Origin: a virus
Virus record (IMG/VR): IMGVR_UViG_3300009496_000035
Span: 1 to 32,698 of that record
Direction: 5' to 3' (one strand)
Length of the DNA stretch: 32,698 nt
The notes under the pieces are model-generated. The model had not been told where the DNA came from, made no database searches, and saw only the letters and a list, made by a program, of their open reading frames with translations. How positions within the stretch are numbered: position 1 is the stretch's first letter; every line of letters starts with the position of its first letter. Shown here piece after piece: positions 17,108 to 23,538 of the stretch. The translations under genes and the position numbers were made by a program.

Positions 17108-17140
17108 TTTGGAGTGTATATATATTAATTAGTATATTTG
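17108..17140 (+). promoter_or_regulatory. Possible forward-strand promoter
   Basis: TTTG (17108-17111), 21 bases, TATATTTG (17133-17140): a near-perfect Bacteroidota promoter, but on the plus strand, where there is no gene. AT-rich DNA can produce this by chance. It would start an RNA at the hairpin 17147-17175. Confidence 0.4.
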
Positions 17141-17145
17141 TCACG

Positions 17146-17216
17146 GTGCCCTAAAGTCAACGGTAAAATAGGGCATAAAAAACGAAACCCACAACTTAAT
17201 GCAGGTTTTATTTTCT
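17146..17216 (+). ncRNA. Candidate small RNA on the plus strand
   Basis: Downstream of the plus-strand promoter lie a 7-bp perfect hairpin (TGCCCTA/TAGGGCA, 17147-17175) and a weaker stem (AAACC/GGTTT, 17185-17208) followed by TTTTATTTTC, which would act as a terminator and give a roughly 70-base RNA. Both stems are also read from the minus strand, where they end the small-gene operon, so this could simply be a terminator region. Confidence 0.3.
17174..17208 (-). terminator. Terminator after the 63-aa gene
   Basis: AAACCT ... GGGTTT stem (17208-17185) followed by CGTTTTTT on the minus strand; just downstream lies a second, perfect 7-bp hairpin (17147-17175). Confidence 0.55.
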
Positions 17217-17407
17217 TAGTCTCTTAATACCTCATTTGATACAATCAGGTTGTAAACGTCATCTAGCAGATCAGTATCATTTAACATCTCCTTGCTATCT
17301 ATATAGTTTTCAAGATCTCTCATGGCATGAAAGTATCCTAGCTCATAGTTTTTACGCCTCACAGCTTCGACCTCTCTATTCTCGTGTAATTCATCTAGTG
17401 TGTTCAT
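17216..17407 (-). CDS. Small acidic protein (63 aa), unknown
   Basis: A 63-residue protein, MNTLDELHENREVEAVRRKN ... LLDDVYNLIVSNEVLRD, acidic and predicted helical. It lies between two terminator-like hairpins (17429-17444 upstream, 17185-17208 downstream), so it may be a separate short transcript or the read-through end of the small-gene operon. No recognised domain. It is the last gene before the tail module. Confidence 0.5.
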   Translation of the reverse strand: MNTLDELHENREVEAVRRKNYELGYFHAMRDLENYIDSKEMLNDTDLLDDVYNLIVSNEVLRD

Positions 17408-17428
17408 TAGTAGTGGTTTAGTTTTAAA

Positions 17429-17444
17429 GGGGGTGTTAACCCCC
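17429..17444 (-). terminator. Terminator after the 70-aa gene
   Basis: GGGGGT-TAAC-ACCCCC, 6 bp of perfect stem, followed by TTTAAAAC. Short T-run, so efficiency may be moderate. Confidence 0.6.
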
Positions 17445-17452
17445 GTTAGTTA

Positions 17453-17665
17453 TTATAGTGATAAAATTGTCTTCTCGTTTGCTTCGATTGTCTTCTGTAT
17501 TAAATCAGTGTCATTGAAGTATAAATCCAATAGGCTTTTATAAGACTTTATAGTATCCCATTCTAAGTCTGTTAGGTCGTAGTTTTTATCGTTCCACTTT
17601 GTTACAAGTGATATAAGCATTTTTAGAGTTTCGTTGTTTGCTTTGTAGATTTCTTTTAAAGTCAT
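17453..17665 (-). CDS. Small helical protein (70 aa), unknown, from a family-I promoter
   Basis: A 70-residue protein, MTLKEIYKANNETLKMLISL ... FNDTDLIQKTIEANEKTILSL, with regular heptad-like hydrophobics suggesting helices. A copy of the phage promoter family I (17702-17738) lies just upstream, with a predicted transcription start about 30 bases before the ATG, and a terminator (17429-17444) follows the stop, so it appears to be a one-gene transcript. A regulatory or host-takeover role is possible but not shown. Confidence 0.55.
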   Translation of the reverse strand: MTLKEIYKANNETLKMLISLVTKWNDKNYDLTDLEWDTIKSYKSLLDLYFNDTDLIQKTIEANEKTILSL

Positions 17666-17701
17666 AATGTTTATTTTTAGTGTTTGTTATTATTTACACT
17701 T

Positions 17702-17738
17702 CAAAGATACAATGGTTATTTAGTTAAACCTGAGCTTT
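17702..17738 (-). promoter_or_regulatory. Promoter family I, copy A, before the 70-aa gene
   Basis: Coding strand: AAAAGCTCAGGTTTAACTAA, then 10 bases, then TATCTTTG (-7 element of Bacteroidota promoters). Transcription should start about 30 bases before the ATG at 17665. Confidence 0.75.
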
Positions 17739-17739
17739 T

Positions 17740-17910
17740 TTAATCTTTTTTTGAATTATTTTGCATCTGCTTCTTTATCAGTCTTTTACGATGTCTCTGA
17801 TCTAGTATTCTTTTGCACCTGCTGAGGTGTTTGTTAGGAAACCAGGTAAAGTTAAGCAGTATATGCTCCAATTCCATAGTAGTACATTTATTTAAGTCTT
17901 TATCTGTCAT
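17740..17910 (-). CDS. Small basic protein (56 aa), unknown
   Basis: A 56-residue frame, MTDKDLNKCTTMELEHILLN ... RCKRILDQRHRKRLIKKQMQ, starting one base after the stop of the GIY-YIG gene. The second half is strongly basic (Arg/Lys/His), which would fit nucleic-acid binding. Its stop lies right next to the upstream element of the promoter at 17702-17738. No family recognised; accepted because of tight packing and coding-like composition. Confidence 0.5.
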   Translation of the reverse strand: MTDKDLNKCTTMELEHILLNFTWFPNKHLSRCKRILDQRHRKRLIKKQMQNNSKKD

Positions 17911-17911
17911 A

Positions 17912-18274
17912 TTAATTATATCCTATATTATGTAAGTATCTTTCAGTAGCTAAAGCCTCTCTTTTAGTTTTAAAAGCAGCTACCACCTCATATCCTAGTA
18001 TGTGTCTGCCTTGGCTTTTATGGTTCCTCATTCTTATACTGGGTTGTGTCGTTATTCCTATATAGTGATCCTCAGGCAGATAGTATAATGTATAAAAATC
18101 GTTTCTCTGAGACTCAATATAAGCCTTTATTTTATCTTTAGACTTGGCTCTATATGTCTTAGACTGAGTATTTATGCATTCTTTACATACATAAGACAGC
18201 CCGTCTTTTCTAGTTTTATCTTTGTTAAATAAACCTTTGTCTTTTATTGCATTGCATTTTGTACATTCCTTCAT
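17912..18274 (-). CDS. GIY-YIG nuclease-like protein with N-terminal zinc-binding motif
   Basis: A 120-residue protein. Residues 4-33 carry two Cys pairs, CTKC and CKEC, spaced about 22 residues apart, a probable small zinc finger. The second half matches the GIY-YIG fold: FYTLYYLPEDHYIGITT (about 60-76) gives the two Tyr-containing strands, with Arg residues in PSIRMRNHK following and a Glu in EALATERYLH near the C-terminus as metal ligand. Such proteins are free-standing homing or repair-type endonucleases, or nicking enzymes in phages. It sits in a run of very small genes. The target is unknown. Confidence 0.65.
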   Translation of the reverse strand: MKECTKCNAIKDKGLFNKDKTRKDGLSYVCKECINTQSKTYRAKSKDKIKAYIESQRNDFYTLYYLPEDHYIGITTQPSIRMRNHKSQGRHILGYEVVAAFKTKREALATERYLHNIGYN

Positions 18275-18276
18275 GT

Positions 18277-18414
18277 TTATATAGCGTTGTCTATTTTCTC
18301 TATTATATGTCTAAGCTGTGATCTTTCAAATTGACCTATTAATTTTTCATCTATATGAAGGGTAAAATAATCTTTAGTAATTGCGGGCTTAATTATAATC
18401 TGTAAGTCTTTCAT
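18277..18414 (-). CDS. Small protein (45 aa), unknown
   Basis: A 45-residue frame, MKDLQIIIKPAITKDYFTLH ... RSQLRHIIEKIDNAI, with a beta-beta-alpha-like pattern. It starts one base after the stop of the preceding 37-residue gene and ends 2 bases before the GIY-YIG start. No recognised family; accepted on packing and composition. Confidence 0.5.
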   Translation of the reverse strand: MKDLQIIIKPAITKDYFTLHIDEKLIGQFERSQLRHIIEKIDNAI

Positions 18415-18415
18415 G

Positions 18416-18529
18416 TTATTTAGTTTTAAGGTTTAAAATTCTTTTGTTAATTGCTTTACGTCTTTTACTGCATGGCAGCTTATCTGCAATCTGTTGTAGT
18501 TTCTGTATTATCTGTTTAGTTGTTCTCAT
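18416..18529 (-). CDS. Small basic protein (37 aa), unknown
   Basis: A 37-residue frame, MRTTKQIIQKLQQIADKLPC ... AINKRILNLKTK, helical and basic. Its ATG overlaps the stop of the 81-residue gene by four bases (ATGA), a coupling seen repeatedly in this cluster. No family recognised. Confidence 0.45.
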   Translation of the reverse strand: MRTTKQIIQKLQQIADKLPCSKRRKAINKRILNLKTK

Positions 18530-18771
18530 TTCTGTGTGCGTTTATTATAGTAATGTAGATAGATCTCCTCTACCTTCTCTGAGTGCTCATGCTGCTTATA
18601 TACCTCAGTACCTACATGCTTAGCGTTACCGATCTCCAGGACCAATCTAACATAAGCTAGATTCCTTGTAGTCTTTCCTGTCTTATGTGTATAATACTGT
18701 TTAATAGGTTCAGCATATACCCTCAGATGGTTTCCTTTTAAGGCCCAACTCATGGCTTTTAAGCCTTTCAT
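18526..18771 (-). CDS. Small basic protein (81 aa), unknown
   Basis: An 81-residue protein, MKGLKAMSWALKGNHLRVYA ... LHYYNKRTQK, very basic, with strands RVYAEPIKQYYTHKTG and LAYVRLVLEIGNAKHVGT. It overlaps the stop of the upstream 44-residue gene by ATGA and the next gene by ATGA. The composition suggests nucleic-acid binding, but no motif supports a specific role. Confidence 0.5.
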   Translation of the reverse strand: MKGLKAMSWALKGNHLRVYAEPIKQYYTHKTGKTTRNLAYVRLVLEIGNAKHVGTEVYKQHEHSEKVEEIYLHYYNKRTQK

Positions 18772-18902
18772 TGCTTTTGACTTATTCTAGTGACCCCTAT
18801 GCGACCATTGCGGTAATGCTTTACCAATAGTTGTGTATCTAGTTCTACGACCTTATACGGCCTTATAGATAGCTTTACGAGTAATCTGTTATATATATTC
18901 AT
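18768..18902 (-). CDS. Small basic protein (44 aa), unknown
   Basis: A 44-residue frame, MNIYNRLLVKLSIRPYKVVE ... HYRNGRIGVTRISQKQ. It overlaps the upstream gene by 14 bases and the downstream gene by ATGA. Basic, with a likely beta-strand content. Function unknown. Confidence 0.45.
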   Translation of the reverse strand: MNIYNRLLVKLSIRPYKVVELDTQLLVKHYRNGRIGVTRISQKQ

Positions 18903-19020
18903 TTGCTTTTAATTTAAGGGTTAGTAATTGATTCTCTAAGGTCAGTCTGTTAACCTCTTCTCTAAGGGCTAATATAGCCATTTCTTGATAGTCTAGTAGT
19001 AATTCTGTTTTAGTGTCCAT
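18889..19020 (-). CDS. Small helical protein (43 aa), unknown
   Basis: A 43-residue frame, MDTKTELLLDYQEMAILALR ... RLTLENQLLTLKLKANEYI, with Leu-rich heptads that suggest a short coiled coil. Its ATG overlaps the stop of the preceding 48-residue gene by one base (TAATG). Could form a dimer or pair with a partner protein. No family recognised. Confidence 0.5.
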   Translation of the reverse strand: MDTKTELLLDYQEMAILALREEVNRLTLENQLLTLKLKANEYI

Positions 19021-19166
19021 TATATTGTTGTTTTAAGTTCGTTCATATCTGCTATATACTTCTTATACTTTGCTACCCTCTCTAGGTCTGCAAAGTCTCC
19101 TAAAGATAACTCATAGTTAATAGTCTCTAACGCTCTCTCTATTCCTTTGTTGATTTCTTGTAACAT
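19020..19166 (-). CDS. Small helical protein (48 aa), first gene of small-gene operon
   Basis: A 48-residue frame, MLQEINKGIERALETINYEL ... RVAKYKKYIADMNELKTTI, all helical. It follows a host-type promoter (19197-19229) whose predicted transcription start lies about 24 bases upstream, and is the first gene of the operon running to about 17740. Its stop overlaps the next ATG (TAATG). Function unknown. Confidence 0.5.
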   Translation of the reverse strand: MLQEINKGIERALETINYELSLGDFADLERVAKYKKYIADMNELKTTI

Positions 19167-19196
19167 AGTTTTTATATTTAGTTGATTTGTTTTTTG

Positions 19197-19229
19197 TAAA
19201 GATACAACTAATTAAATGTACCTACCAAA
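19197..19229 (-). promoter_or_regulatory. Host-type promoter for the small-gene operon
   Basis: TTTG (19229-19226), 21 bases, TATCTTTA (19204-19197), with a predicted start about 24 bases before the ATG at 19166. It lies in the 126-base stretch after the large terminase stop. Confidence 0.55.
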
Positions 19230-19292
19230 CAATTATGCAACTTTTTTTAAAATAAAATGAAAATAAAATGTAAGTAGCTGAGGTGTAGCTGA

Positions 19293-20510
19293 TTAGTTAA
19301 TGAAGTATTTACCTGCATTAGGATTGCTGAGGTTATATGATATAAAATACCTGATCCCATCCAATAAATGGTTAAAATCGTCAATTGCAACCTCTTTGCC
19401 ATCCTTCCAAACGTAATTGTTTAGCTCTGTAATAAGGTTATTAGATCCCTGATCTACAAATAGCTTGTAATCCTGCATAAGAGCGATACCCAAGTTAATA
19501 GATCCCTGTCCTTTAATACTAGGCTTTATGTTAAGGCCATAGTTAGACTTAAGCTCATGCAATAGCCGAGGTTCAGCACTGTCCCCTATAGTAAGCGTAT
19601 TAGGGTACTTTAAGAGCTTCTGAGCAATATCTGAAGTAGTTAGCCCTGTAGCGTATATAATCTCTTTAAGATAGATCTCTTTACGTTTAACGTTTATAGA
19701 TACTAATGTACCTGCGGTTGCATCATTCGAGAAGCCAAAATCTAAGCCTATACCATAGTGATCACCATTAGGATCAAATCTTTTAACCTCCCAATTAGTA
19801 AAAATAACACCATGGGCCACATCACGCCACCCTCCAAGGATTTGCGCTTTGTAGTCATCAGGGCGCTCTCTTTTCATCCTGTCTAAGTTAGCCAAGAATG
19901 TTTTATCTAAGTGCTTCTCATTATCTAAGTAGGTTGTATGTATATAGGTAGTGTCGCCTTCTGTGGTATTCTCACCACCCTGTAAGCCTCTACGTTGGAA
20001 AAACCTATCATATATCCAATGCGCTTTGGTAGTGGGGTTCATTACCATTATAACACGGTTCTGTGCCTCCTTAGATCTTACTGATAGATCAATCTTATCA
20101 AATAGTAAAGGATCAGGCATTTCTTCTGCCTCATCGAGTATCCATGTGCTTATACCATTCAAAGACTTAAGTGCAGCTGTCTGTGTACCCTGTCCTACCT
20201 TTAGACCTCTAAAGTATATCTTGTTACCTGTAAGCTTATTAGTTATGTCTGTCTTGTTTATAATGAAGTCATTATGTAAACCCATGATCTCAATCTTCTC
20301 ATTCATCTCAGGTATAATAGAAGTAGATGCTGAGGTCATTGTATAGCGTGTAAATAGGATATTGTGTCCCTTCTCATAAGTGAGTAGCAATATCATTGTA
20401 GATATACTATAGGACTTACTAGAGCCACGTCCCCCTGTAATCATATAGTAACGCGAATTACTAAGAAACAAAGGCCTATACTTAGGGTTTAAAGTTATGC
20501 CGTTACTCAT
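19293..20510 (-). CDS. terL: Terminase large subunit
   Basis: A 405-residue protein from the ATG at 20510. An in-frame TTG at 20516 is less likely, because the ATG gives the ATGAGTAA overlap with the small subunit's stop. The ATPase domain has Walker A GGRGSSKS (about residues 26-33) and Walker B WILDEAEE (about 123-130) with the catalytic Glu. The nuclease domain has Asp in GLDFGFSND (about 257), GDSAE (about 310) and HLLDGIRY (about 384), an RNase-H-like triad. It resembles PBSX/Terminase_3-type enzymes and is short but complete. It cuts and pumps DNA into the procapsid through the portal. The gene is separated from the structural genes by the small-gene operon. Confidence 0.9.
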   Translation of the reverse strand: MSNGITLNPKYRPLFLSNSRYYMITGGRGSSKSYSISTMILLLTYEKGHNILFTRYTMTSASTSIIPEMNEKIEIMGLHNDFIINKTDITNKLTGNKIYFRGLKVGQGTQTAALKSLNGISTWILDEAEEMPDPLLFDKIDLSVRSKEAQNRVIMVMNPTTKAHWIYDRFFQRRGLQGGENTTEGDTTYIHTTYLDNEKHLDKTFLANLDRMKRERPDDYKAQILGGWRDVAHGVIFTNWEVKRFDPNGDHYGIGLDFGFSNDATAGTLVSINVKRKEIYLKEIIYATGLTTSDIAQKLLKYPNTLTIGDSAEPRLLHELKSNYGLNIKPSIKGQGSINLGIALMQDYKLFVDQGSNNLITELNNYVWKDGKEVAIDDFNHLLDGIRYFISYNLSNPNAGKYFIN

Positions 20511-20808
20511 CCTCAAAAGAGATTAAGCCTCTTAGAGTAATATTGTGATCTACTGATCCTGAAGTGTTAAGATCAATCTCCTGCTTAGGTAGTCCTGCTC
20601 TATACTTTAGGAACAACTCAATAGCTCTTTGGTCTCCTGACTCAATGCGTTCTAGTAGCTTCTGTATTACTACGTCAATGTCAATATTGTCGTCTAGGAT
20701 CTGTCTTATGTTTATAAGCTCCCCATTTGAAGGACGCCCACTGTTTGGTCTTGGACCTCCCCAATTATCTGATCCCTGTGCTCCGTTTGCTTTGCTCTTG
20801 CCTGCCAT
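20503..20808 (-). CDS. terS: Terminase small subunit
   Basis: A 101-residue protein. The N-terminus SDNWGGPRPNSGRPSNG (about residues 13-29) is the Gly/Pro/Arg-rich start common in small terminases of this type. A helical region follows (INIRQILDDNIDIDVVIQKL, then RIESGDQRAIELFLKYRAGL, about 33-73). It recognises the packaging site and hands DNA to the large subunit. It overlaps the large subunit gene by 8 bases. A TGTTTTTAAATAAA motif lies 16 bases upstream of the ATG. The DNA-binding part is not a clear HTH, so recognition is inferred from linkage. Confidence 0.75.
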   Translation of the reverse strand: MAGKSKANGAQGSDNWGGPRPNSGRPSNGELINIRQILDDNIDIDVVIQKLLERIESGDQRAIELFLKYRAGLPKQEIDLNTSGSVDHNITLRGLISFEDE

Positions 20809-20823
20809 GTTGATTTATGTTGG

Positions 20824-20837
20824 TTTATTTAAAAACA
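20824..20837 (-). promoter_or_regulatory. 14-mer motif TGTTTTTAAATAAA, copy 6, before terS
   Basis: Identical 14-mer, ending 15 bases before the small terminase ATG, preceded by the AT-rich end of the upstream intergenic stretch. Confidence 0.6.
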
Positions 20838-20876
20838 ATCTAAATTAGCTTTAGTAATCAATGTATTGATTTTCCA

Positions 20877-21185
20877 TCATATACCGAATATTTTCATTTT
20901 AGACTCTAGATCCTTTATCTTAAGCTCAGCCACCTCTAGGGCAGCTTCTGCTTTGCGTGCTCTCACTACAGCGTTGTTTCTGTCATTACGTGCCTCAGAC
21001 ATAAGCCTAGTAAAGCTGTAATCCCTTAGCTCTAAGCTGTTTACATACACAAAGATCCTAAGGAATGCTGACTGCATATAGATCAGCTCCTCGTTGTCAC
21101 TCTTTGCTGTCCACTTAATTAATAGATCACATATAAGGTTTTGATCAGCACCCTTCTGTAGGCTTTCAAATGTCGGATTGGTCAT
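20877..21185 (-). CDS. Hypothetical coiled-coil protein (102 aa)
   Basis: A 102-residue protein, MTNPTFESLQKGADQNLICD, with a C-terminal coiled coil (about 62-98, MSEARNDRNNAVVRARKAEA and EVAELKIKDLESKM). Its start overlaps the upstream 72-residue gene by 20 bases. It is the last gene before the terminase pair. No function can be assigned. Confidence 0.5.
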   Translation of the reverse strand: MTNPTFESLQKGADQNLICDLLIKWTAKSDNEELIYMQSAFLRIFVYVNSLELRDYSFTRLMSEARNDRNNAVVRARKAEAALEVAELKIKDLESKMKIFGI

Positions 21186-21384
21186 GTCTTATATAGCAGT
21201 TAAATTGTTTGTCTGTGTCATTATAATCTCTTAAGGCGTCTCTTATTCCTATAGCAGCCTCGAAGTCATTTATCTCGGCTGCCTCTTGTTCTGCTACTAA
21301 GACTCTTTCCTGAGGTACTCCTAAGCTCAAAGCGTATAAGGCCCCTACGTAATTAAAGTGTCTTGTCTCCTGATCTGTCATCAT
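21166..21384 (-). CDS. Hypothetical protein (72 aa)
   Basis: A 72-residue acidic helical protein, MMTDQETRHFNYVGALYALS ... AEQEAAEINDFEAAIGIRDA. Its ATG overlaps the stop of the RecE-like nuclease gene by four bases (ATGA); a second ATG follows directly. Function unknown; translational coupling suggests it belongs with the nuclease. Confidence 0.5.
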   Translation of the reverse strand: MMTDQETRHFNYVGALYALSLGVPQERVLVAEQEAAEINDFEAAIGIRDALRDYNDTDKQFNCYIRHDQSDI

Positions 21385-22196
21385 AGTGTCCCTTCTTTGT
21401 GGTACTGTGATAAATCTATTAATTCGTCAACAAAAAATGCTTTGTATATAGCGATTGCTGCTTCTAGTTTATCCTTACCTGATTGTAGTGTTTGCTCTGA
21501 GGCTTTAAATATACCTATATCTGTAGTGGTCTTATCTATTACTAACCAATAGAAGTCAGGCACGTTATAAAGTTGTGTATATAGGTAAGCTTGTAAGTCA
21601 TAGTCATATTTCTCTATAGTGAACTTAAACTGATTTACACTACTACCATTCTTTAACGTAATATCCTTAAGTCCGTCGTTAGTTGTCTTAACGTCCGCTA
21701 CATATTCTCTTTTTTTGAATATATCTGCTTTACTTCTTACAGCTAGTCCGTCTACTTCTACTAGGGCAGGTGTTTCTGTCTCTGCTCCCTTCATAAATGA
21801 TACACAGCTATCGTTCTGTAAGAATGCTGCAGCTATTCTAGAGGCCATATACTTCTCTTTAAGCGTATAGGTGCTCTCAGCTCCGTTCTGCTCTTTAGCT
21901 AGTTTCCATTTAGTGGTATTCTTACTAGAGGTATCTACAAAGGTAAATTGTCCGTACTTCTCAGGTTCTAGTATCTCAGTATGTACTAGCTTACCGTCTC
22001 TTAATGCTTGAGTCTCTGTCATGCCTTTACGCTTCATGTGAGCGAACCACTTAGGGCTCTTTAGTAGCCACTTCATTGTACTATATGATAATACTCTATC
22101 TAGGTTAAGGTACTTATAGTAATATTCGTCTCCTACCATGTTATCTAATGTCTCAGATAGGTCTACTGTCTCGTGATTTAATAGTGTTACTTTCAT
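21381..22196 (-). CDS. PD-(D/E)XK exonuclease, RecE / exonuclease VIII-like
   Basis: A 271-residue protein with the full pattern of the RecE-type family: GKLVHTEILEPEKY (about 68-81), KADIFKK (156-162) with Asp158, VADVKTT (166-172) giving the Asp-x-Lys pair (Asp168, Lys170), and YDLQAYLYTQLY (199-210). These residues form the metal-dependent nuclease core. It would resect double-stranded ends and work with the ERF annealing protein (28309-27749) in phage recombination. It is coupled by TAATG to a 34-residue gene upstream and by ATGA to a 72-residue gene downstream. Confidence 0.85.
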   Translation of the reverse strand: MKVTLLNHETVDLSETLDNMVGDEYYYKYLNLDRVLSYSTMKWLLKSPKWFAHMKRKGMTETQALRDGKLVHTEILEPEKYGQFTFVDTSSKNTTKWKLAKEQNGAESTYTLKEKYMASRIAAAFLQNDSCVSFMKGAETETPALVEVDGLAVRSKADIFKKREYVADVKTTNDGLKDITLKNGSSVNQFKFTIEKYDYDLQAYLYTQLYNVPDFYWLVIDKTTTDIGIFKASEQTLQSGKDKLEAAIAIYKAFFVDELIDLSQYHKEGTL

Positions 22197-22300
22197 TAGT
22201 CTATGGCGTTATATAAGTTAGTATCAATGTCTAGGTCATCAGCCCAATTTTCAAGATCGTATTGAGTGTCTATAGCGTTGTATAAGTCTGAGTAATTCAT
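22196..22300 (-). CDS. Acidic micro-protein (34 aa) coupled to the RecE-like nuclease
   Basis: A 34-residue frame, MNYSDLYNAIDTQYDLENWA then DDLDIDTNLYNAID, highly acidic (no Lys or Arg) and containing the duplicated phrase LYNAID at residues 6-11 and 29-34. Its stop overlaps the nuclease ATG by one base. An acidic, DNA-mimic-like partner of the nuclease is conceivable, but this is speculation. Confidence 0.5.
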   Translation of the reverse strand: MNYSDLYNAIDTQYDLENWADDLDIDTNLYNAID

Positions 22301-22301
22301 A

Positions 22302-22430
22302 TTAGTTTTTGTTTAAGTGAATTGAAAGGTTTGTCTCTGCTTGGTCTACTTCTCCTAATGTAATACGTCCGTAGCGATAATCTACGTAGGCGATGTTTCT
22401 TAATAGTTGTAATGTGATTAATTTGTTCAT
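22302..22430 (-). CDS. Small protein (42 aa), first gene after a family-I-like promoter
   Basis: A 42-residue frame, MNKLITLQLLRNIAYVDYRY ... QAETNLSIHLNKN. It starts about 24 bases after the predicted start of transcription from the degenerate promoter at 22461-22497 and ends one base before the acidic 34-residue gene. It begins the operon that contains the RecE-like nuclease. Function unknown. Confidence 0.5.
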   Translation of the reverse strand: MNKLITLQLLRNIAYVDYRYGRITLGEVDQAETNLSIHLNKN

Positions 22431-22460
22431 AGTTATAGTATTTAGTGATTAATGTTTTTG

Positions 22461-22497
22461 TAAAAGTAATTATGATTATTGGTTAAAAAAAGCTTTT
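22461..22497 (-). promoter_or_regulatory. Promoter family I, degenerate copy D
   Basis: AAAAGCT, then four bases, TTTAACCAA, 10 bases, TACTTTTA. It keeps the AAAAGCT and TTTAACnAA elements and the 10-base spacing but diverges elsewhere. It precedes the small-gene/RecE-like operon at 22430. Confidence 0.5.
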
Positions 22498-22536
22498 TAT
22501 GATTTATTTTTAATTTAATTTGCAAGGGTCTAATTA

Positions 22537-23163
22537 TTAAGCTATTGGATATAAATATCTTATCACTTCTGTACGGGGTTTCTTTAGCTTAACGTATGTT
22601 AGGGCATCAAATTCATCTCTAGCCTCTATATCTAAGTCATCTCTTTGCTGTCTAGCTTCGTCTTGAGCCATCATGGACCTCTCTACCTTTATAAATGTAC
22701 TAAGCTGATTGTTCATGAAAGAGTCAATACGATCCTGTGGAATGCCTTCTAGCATGTCCTCAATAGTTTGAACCCTTACAGCTTCTAGATCAGCTATTCT
22801 AGCCTTAAGGTCTACATTCTCGCTATATAGTACTTTATTATGCATCTCATAAGCGTCTAAGATAGTCTCAGAGGCATCCTTACAGTCTTTAAAATCTAAT
22901 CCACCTATTAGGCCATGTATTTCATTTACTCGTCTCTGAAGACCTGTATCCCATTCTATTTCTATCTTAAATTTCTTTATGCCGTGCATGATAGTTGCAT
23001 GATCTTTATTTAAGTATTTACCTATAGCGTAAAATGTCTGTCCTTGAGCTCTAGCAAAGTGATAAAATAAATTTCTAGCTTTTACATACTCTGTCTGCCT
23101 AGTGATCTTCATTAGATCCAAACCTGTTGAGGTTTCTACAGCTTTTCTTATAATGTCTAACAT
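22537..23163 (-). CDS. DnaA domain IV-like replication initiator protein
   Basis: About 208 residues from the ATG at 23163 (an in-frame ATG at 23202 would overlap the previous gene by 22 bases and adds only Lys/Asn-rich residues). The N-terminal 75 residues match the DNA-binding domain IV of bacterial DnaA: VKARNLFYHFARAQGQTFYA, then IGKYLNKDHATIMHGIKK, where DHATIMHG corresponds to the DnaA signature DHTTVxHA that reads DnaA boxes. The rest is an acidic coiled coil (about 100-170) with no ATPase domain. A perfect DnaA box lies in the putative origin at 29863-29872, so this protein may bind there and recruit or displace host factors. The operon ends here. Confidence 0.75.
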   Translation of the reverse strand: MLDIIRKAVETSTGLDLMKITRQTEYVKARNLFYHFARAQGQTFYAIGKYLNKDHATIMHGIKKFKIEIEWDTGLQRRVNEIHGLIGGLDFKDCKDASETILDAYEMHNKVLYSENVDLKARIADLEAVRVQTIEDMLEGIPQDRIDSFMNNQLSTFIKVERSMMAQDEARQQRDDLDIEARDEFDALTYVKLKKPRTEVIRYLYPIA

Positions 23164-23180
23164 ATTTTTATAGTTTTTTT

Positions 23181-23417
23181 TTATAAATTTTCTTGTACCC
23201 ATTTAGCCCCGAATATAGAAGCCTGTTTTTTAGTTTCAAAATACTCACTCACATATATATAGTCCTGATCATTTCCGTTGTAAAACTCTATGATTATATT
23301 CCAAGAGTCGCTCCCCATTCCGTTAGACTTGAAAGGGTTTACCACGTCTATAGTTAAGCCCCCGTGTGATAGTCCGTAATGAGATTTGAATTTTCTTTTT
23401 AAATTTAAAGTAGTCAT
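23181..23417 (-). CDS. Small protein (78 aa), first gene from a family-I promoter
   Basis: A 78-residue protein, MTTLNLKRKFKSHYGLSHGG ... FETKKQASIFGAKWVQENL. I chose the ATG at 23417. The earlier TTG at 23435 lies inside the -7 element of the promoter at 23433-23465 and upstream of the predicted transcription start. The pattern VSEYFETKKQASIFGAKWVQ looks like a small alpha/beta domain. It is followed by the DnaA-like gene. Function unknown. Confidence 0.5.
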   Translation of the reverse strand: MTTLNLKRKFKSHYGLSHGGLTIDVVNPFKSNGMGSDSWNIIIEFYNGNDQDYIYVSEYFETKKQASIFGAKWVQENL

Positions 23418-23432
23418 AGTGTTTCTTTTGAG

Positions 23433-23465
23433 CAAAGATATAAACCTTTATTAGTTAAACCTGAG
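23433..23465 (-). promoter_or_regulatory. Promoter family I, copy B
   Basis: CTCAGGTTTAACTAA, 10 bases, TATCTTTG. The predicted start is just before the ATG at 23417, which shows that the in-frame TTG at 23435 cannot be used. It follows a strong terminator (23493-23512). Confidence 0.75.
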
Positions 23466-23480
23466 GAATATTGAATTATT

Positions 23481-23512
23481 TTTAAAAAAAAAGCCCTACA
23501 TCTCTGTAAGGC
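23481..23512 (-). terminator. Strong terminator before the DnaA-like operon
   Basis: GCCTTAC-AGAGAT-GTAGGGC, 7-bp stem with one G-T pair, then nine T. Ends the operon that closes with the membrane micro-protein. Confidence 0.8.
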
Positions 23513-23538
23513 CTAATTTCACTAGGGTTTAAACAAAA

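Noticed and set aside
23164-23202. Longer N-terminus for the DnaA-like protein
   Set aside because: It overlaps the preceding gene and adds only Lys/Asn-rich residues typical of an AT-rich leader; not excluded.
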